NCBI GenBank assembly: GCA_937998355.1
Contig: CALLDI010000007.1
Location: forward strand, 248,001-312,000
Reading direction: 5' to 3'
DNA: 64,000 bases
Source: an uncultured Eggerthella sp.
GTDB lineage: Bacteria; Actinomycetota; Coriobacteriia; Coriobacteriales; Eggerthellaceae
The notes under the pieces were generated by a model, which made no database searches, was not told where the DNA came from, and worked only from the letters and a program-made list of their open reading frames with translations. The position numbers and the translations under genes are program-made. Shown here one piece after another: positions 62,321 to 64,000 of the stretch; the stretch's first letter is position 1, and the number at the start of each line of letters is the position of its first letter.

Positions 62321-63010
62321 CTAGGAACGCTTTCGGGATGCTTTTTTAGCAGCCTTCGCTTCTTCCTTAGCGATGGCTTCTTTCTTCGCTTGCTTGCGAG
62401 CAGCCGTAGCCTCTTTGGAGCGATCTTCCTTGATGCTGCCGCCGCGGGCTGCCTTACGTAAAGGACGGATCTTGATCGCGTCGACCGCGACCGCTGCGAT
62501 GAGGAACGCATAGCCCAGACCGAAGAAGATCATGGACATGGTGGCATCGTCGACGAAGAGCTCTGGCGCGAGCACAGGAGGAATGAGCGAACAAATGCCC
62601 AGGCCGATGACGATCCACCAGATGGTGCGCCATTTCTTATATTCTTTCGTGCCTGGATTGAGGTATTTCTGGCGAGCAGCTTTCTTCGTCTCTTCAGAAA
62701 GGCCTTCCGTGGAGTCCATGGCTTCGGAGCCTTCCATGTCGTTGAGCGTCCACTTGCCCTTCTTCTTGCCCTGCTGATCAGCCGCCTCAGCTGCCTCGGC
62801 AGCCTTCCTCTGCTGCGACTTGCTCATCTTCACGGGCTCTTCCTTCTTCTTGAAACGGTCCATGAAGCTCTTCTTGGGCTTCGCGTTCGGATCGGCGATA
62901 TAGACGGTGGAAGCTGCCTTCGTAGCCGGCTTCGCTGATGCAGCGGACTTGCGGGTCTTGCCGCCTTCACGCTGCTGGTAACGCTCGTTCAAGGGATTGC
63001 GCTGTGACAT
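62321..63010 (-). CDS. Conserved two-helix membrane protein of unknown function
   Basis: A 229-residue protein. Residues 1-125 are very hydrophilic, rich in Lys, Ala and Glu (with SFMDRFKKKEEPVKMSKSQQ). Two membrane helices follow near 130-175 (WWIVIGLGICSLIPPVLAP and MSMIFFGLGYAFLIAAVAV). The C-terminus is a Lys/Ala-rich basic helix that may bind nucleic acid or lipid. I do not recognise a family. AAGGAG is ten bases before the ATG. It lies between purC and the ExoIII gene. Confidence 0.72.
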   Translation of the reverse strand: MSQRNPLNERYQQREGGKTRKSAASAKPATKAASTVYIADPNAKPKKSFMDRFKKKEEPVKMSKSQQRKAAEAAEAADQQGKKKGKWTLNDMEGSEAMDSTEGLSEETKKAARQKYLNPGTKEYKKWRTIWWIVIGLGICSLIPPVLAPELFVDDATMSMIFFGLGYAFLIAAVAVDAIKIRPLRKAARGGSIKEDRSKEATAARKQAKKEAIAKEEAKAAKKASRKRS

Positions 63011-63069
63011 GCCTTATGGTCTCCTTCAGTGATTCTTGTCTTCGCTGGCGATCGAGTATCGTTTTCGAT

Positions 63070-63945
63070 CTACTGGGCGACGAAGGTCTTGCCCGTGATC
63101 TTCTCGTAGGCCTGGATGTATTTTTCGCTGGTAGCTTGGATGACGTCCTTCGGAAGGTGCGGAGGTTCGCCCGTACGGTCCCAGTTCGCGTTGAGCCAAT
63201 TGCGCACGAATTGCTTGTCAAAGCTGGGCTGCTCGACACCTTCGATGTAGGTGTCCACTGCCCAGAAACGCGACGAGTCAGGCGTGAGCACTTCGTCACC
63301 CAGGATGATAGTGTCGCCCACCTTGCCGAACTCGAGCTTCGTGTCGGCGATGATGATGCCGCGTTCGCGAGCATGCTCGGCCGCGCGATCATAGATGGAC
63401 AGCGTGAGGTTCTTGATGGCTTCTGCGTCGTCGAAACCGATCAGATCGACGGTCTGATCGAAGCTGATGTTCTCGTCGTGGTCGCCGATCTCCGCCTTCG
63501 TGGAAGGCGTGAAGATGGGGTTGGGCAGACGCGATGAATTGATGAGCCCTTCAGGAAGCTCGATACCGCAGACCGCACCCGTTGCCTGATAGTCTTTCAG
63601 GCCCGAACCCGTAAGATAACCACGCACGATGCATTCGACCGAGAACATGTCGGCTTTCTTCACCAACATGAAACGACCCGCCAGATAATCCGCATACGGC
63701 TTGAACTGTTCGGGAAGATCGGCCACATCAGCCGAGATGAGATGATTCTCCACCACATCCGAGAGCAGATCGAACCAGAAGCAAGAAAGCTGCGTGAGCA
63801 CTTGGCCCTTGTAAGGGATGTCGTCTTTCAGGATGTAGTCGAATGCAGAAATACGGTCGGTCGCGACAAGAAGCAGCTTGTCTCCCAGATCATACAGATC
63901 GCGAACTTTGCCCTGTGCATCGGGCTTGATATCGATTCCTGACAT
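63070..63945 (-). CDS. purC: Phosphoribosylaminoimidazole-succinocarboxamide synthase
   Basis: SAICAR synthetase of purine synthesis: it joins CAIR and aspartate using ATP. The 291 residues are the longer, yeast-like type. GKVRDLYDLGDKLLLVATDR, ISAFDYIL, VECIVRGYLTGSGLKDY, FTPSTKAEIGDHDENI, IADTKLEFG and LGDEVLTPDSSRFW are diagnostic. AAGGA lies five bases before ATG 63945, so the gene is complete; the last 55 bases of the window show no further gene. Confidence 0.96.
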   Translation of the reverse strand: MSGIDIKPDAQGKVRDLYDLGDKLLLVATDRISAFDYILKDDIPYKGQVLTQLSCFWFDLLSDVVENHLISADVADLPEQFKPYADYLAGRFMLVKKADMFSVECIVRGYLTGSGLKDYQATGAVCGIELPEGLINSSRLPNPIFTPSTKAEIGDHDENISFDQTVDLIGFDDAEAIKNLTLSIYDRAAEHARERGIIIADTKLEFGKVGDTIILGDEVLTPDSSRFWAVDTYIEGVEQPSFDKQFVRNWLNANWDRTGEPPHLPKDVIQATSEKYIQAYEKITGKTFVAQ

Positions 63946-64000
63946 ATCGGTCCTTTCTGACCCACGCTTCGCCTTCGGCTTCCTCGTATGAAGAAGCATT

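Overview
The window is a dense, GC-rich bacterial chromosome segment of about 64 kb with some 56 protein-coding genes, one broken gene and two tRNAs. No phage, plasmid, insertion sequence, rRNA or CRISPR array is visible. Gene content (ClpC-type Clp ATPase, PdxS/PdxT with a MocR regulator, long-form HPF, coiled-coil NlpC/P60 hydrolase, long PurC, five major facilitator genes, a molybdenum-cofactor pair) and the base composition suggest an Actinomycetota of the class Coriobacteriia (Eggerthella/Slackia-like). This assignment is inference; no 16S or search was available.

Layout. 0.1-11.3 kb: a housekeeping string on the minus strand, tatA-greA-lysS-clpC, then (after one inverted MFS gene and a repeat-filled gap) ispD-ispF-cysE-cysS; it recalls the lysS-clpC-ispD-ispF-cysE-cysS order of Firmicutes. 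11.4-17.0 kb: a divergent cassette. A two-component system faces an operon of a VTC-type polyphosphate polymerase, a DUF4956 membrane protein and a beta-helix lipoprotein, with mirror-image operator/promoter units between them. 17.2-25.9 kb: tRNA-Pro, NlpC/P60 hydrolase, NhaA, HPF, an amino-acid ABC importer, a GNAT enzyme and a DHA2 exporter. 26-32.3 kb: YhdT/PanF-type symporter, VanZ-like protein, UspA, envelope-glycan enzymes (GT2, WecA-like transferase) and YbaK. 32.5-44.7 kb: Glf, a MobB-MobA fusion and MoaC, a nucleoside hydrolase-MFS-ribokinase operon, an MFS-CBS gene broken by a stop codon, a CorC-like CBS protein, and an anchored serine hydrolase with a CmpB-like protein. 44.8-57.2 kb: PyrE, a glycolipid-type glycosyltransferase, an intact MFS-CBS paralogue, citrate synthase, a DUF5662-like protein, NhaC, gamma-carbonic-anhydrase-like protein, and pdxT-pdxS facing a pdxR/MocR gene. 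57.7-64 kb: tRNA-Arg, SRAP, MazG, a NERD-like membrane protein, an ACT protein, FolE, ExoIII, a membrane protein and PurC.

The most unusual signals are non-coding. Two palindromic elements of 195 and 196 bp (5648-5842 and 57353-57548) are homologous: their four 48-nt arms align without gaps, each holding two TGCA boxes exactly 21 bp apart, and an internal motif sits at the same offset. A second, unrelated pair of hairpin elements (16983-17123 and 32346-32497) shares an identical 21-nt core. All four lie in tail-to-tail gaps. Protein-level oddities are the MFS-CBS fusions, a MocR regulator with Arg in place of the PLP lysine, and a MobB-MobA fusion whose two nucleotide-binding loops are both degenerate.
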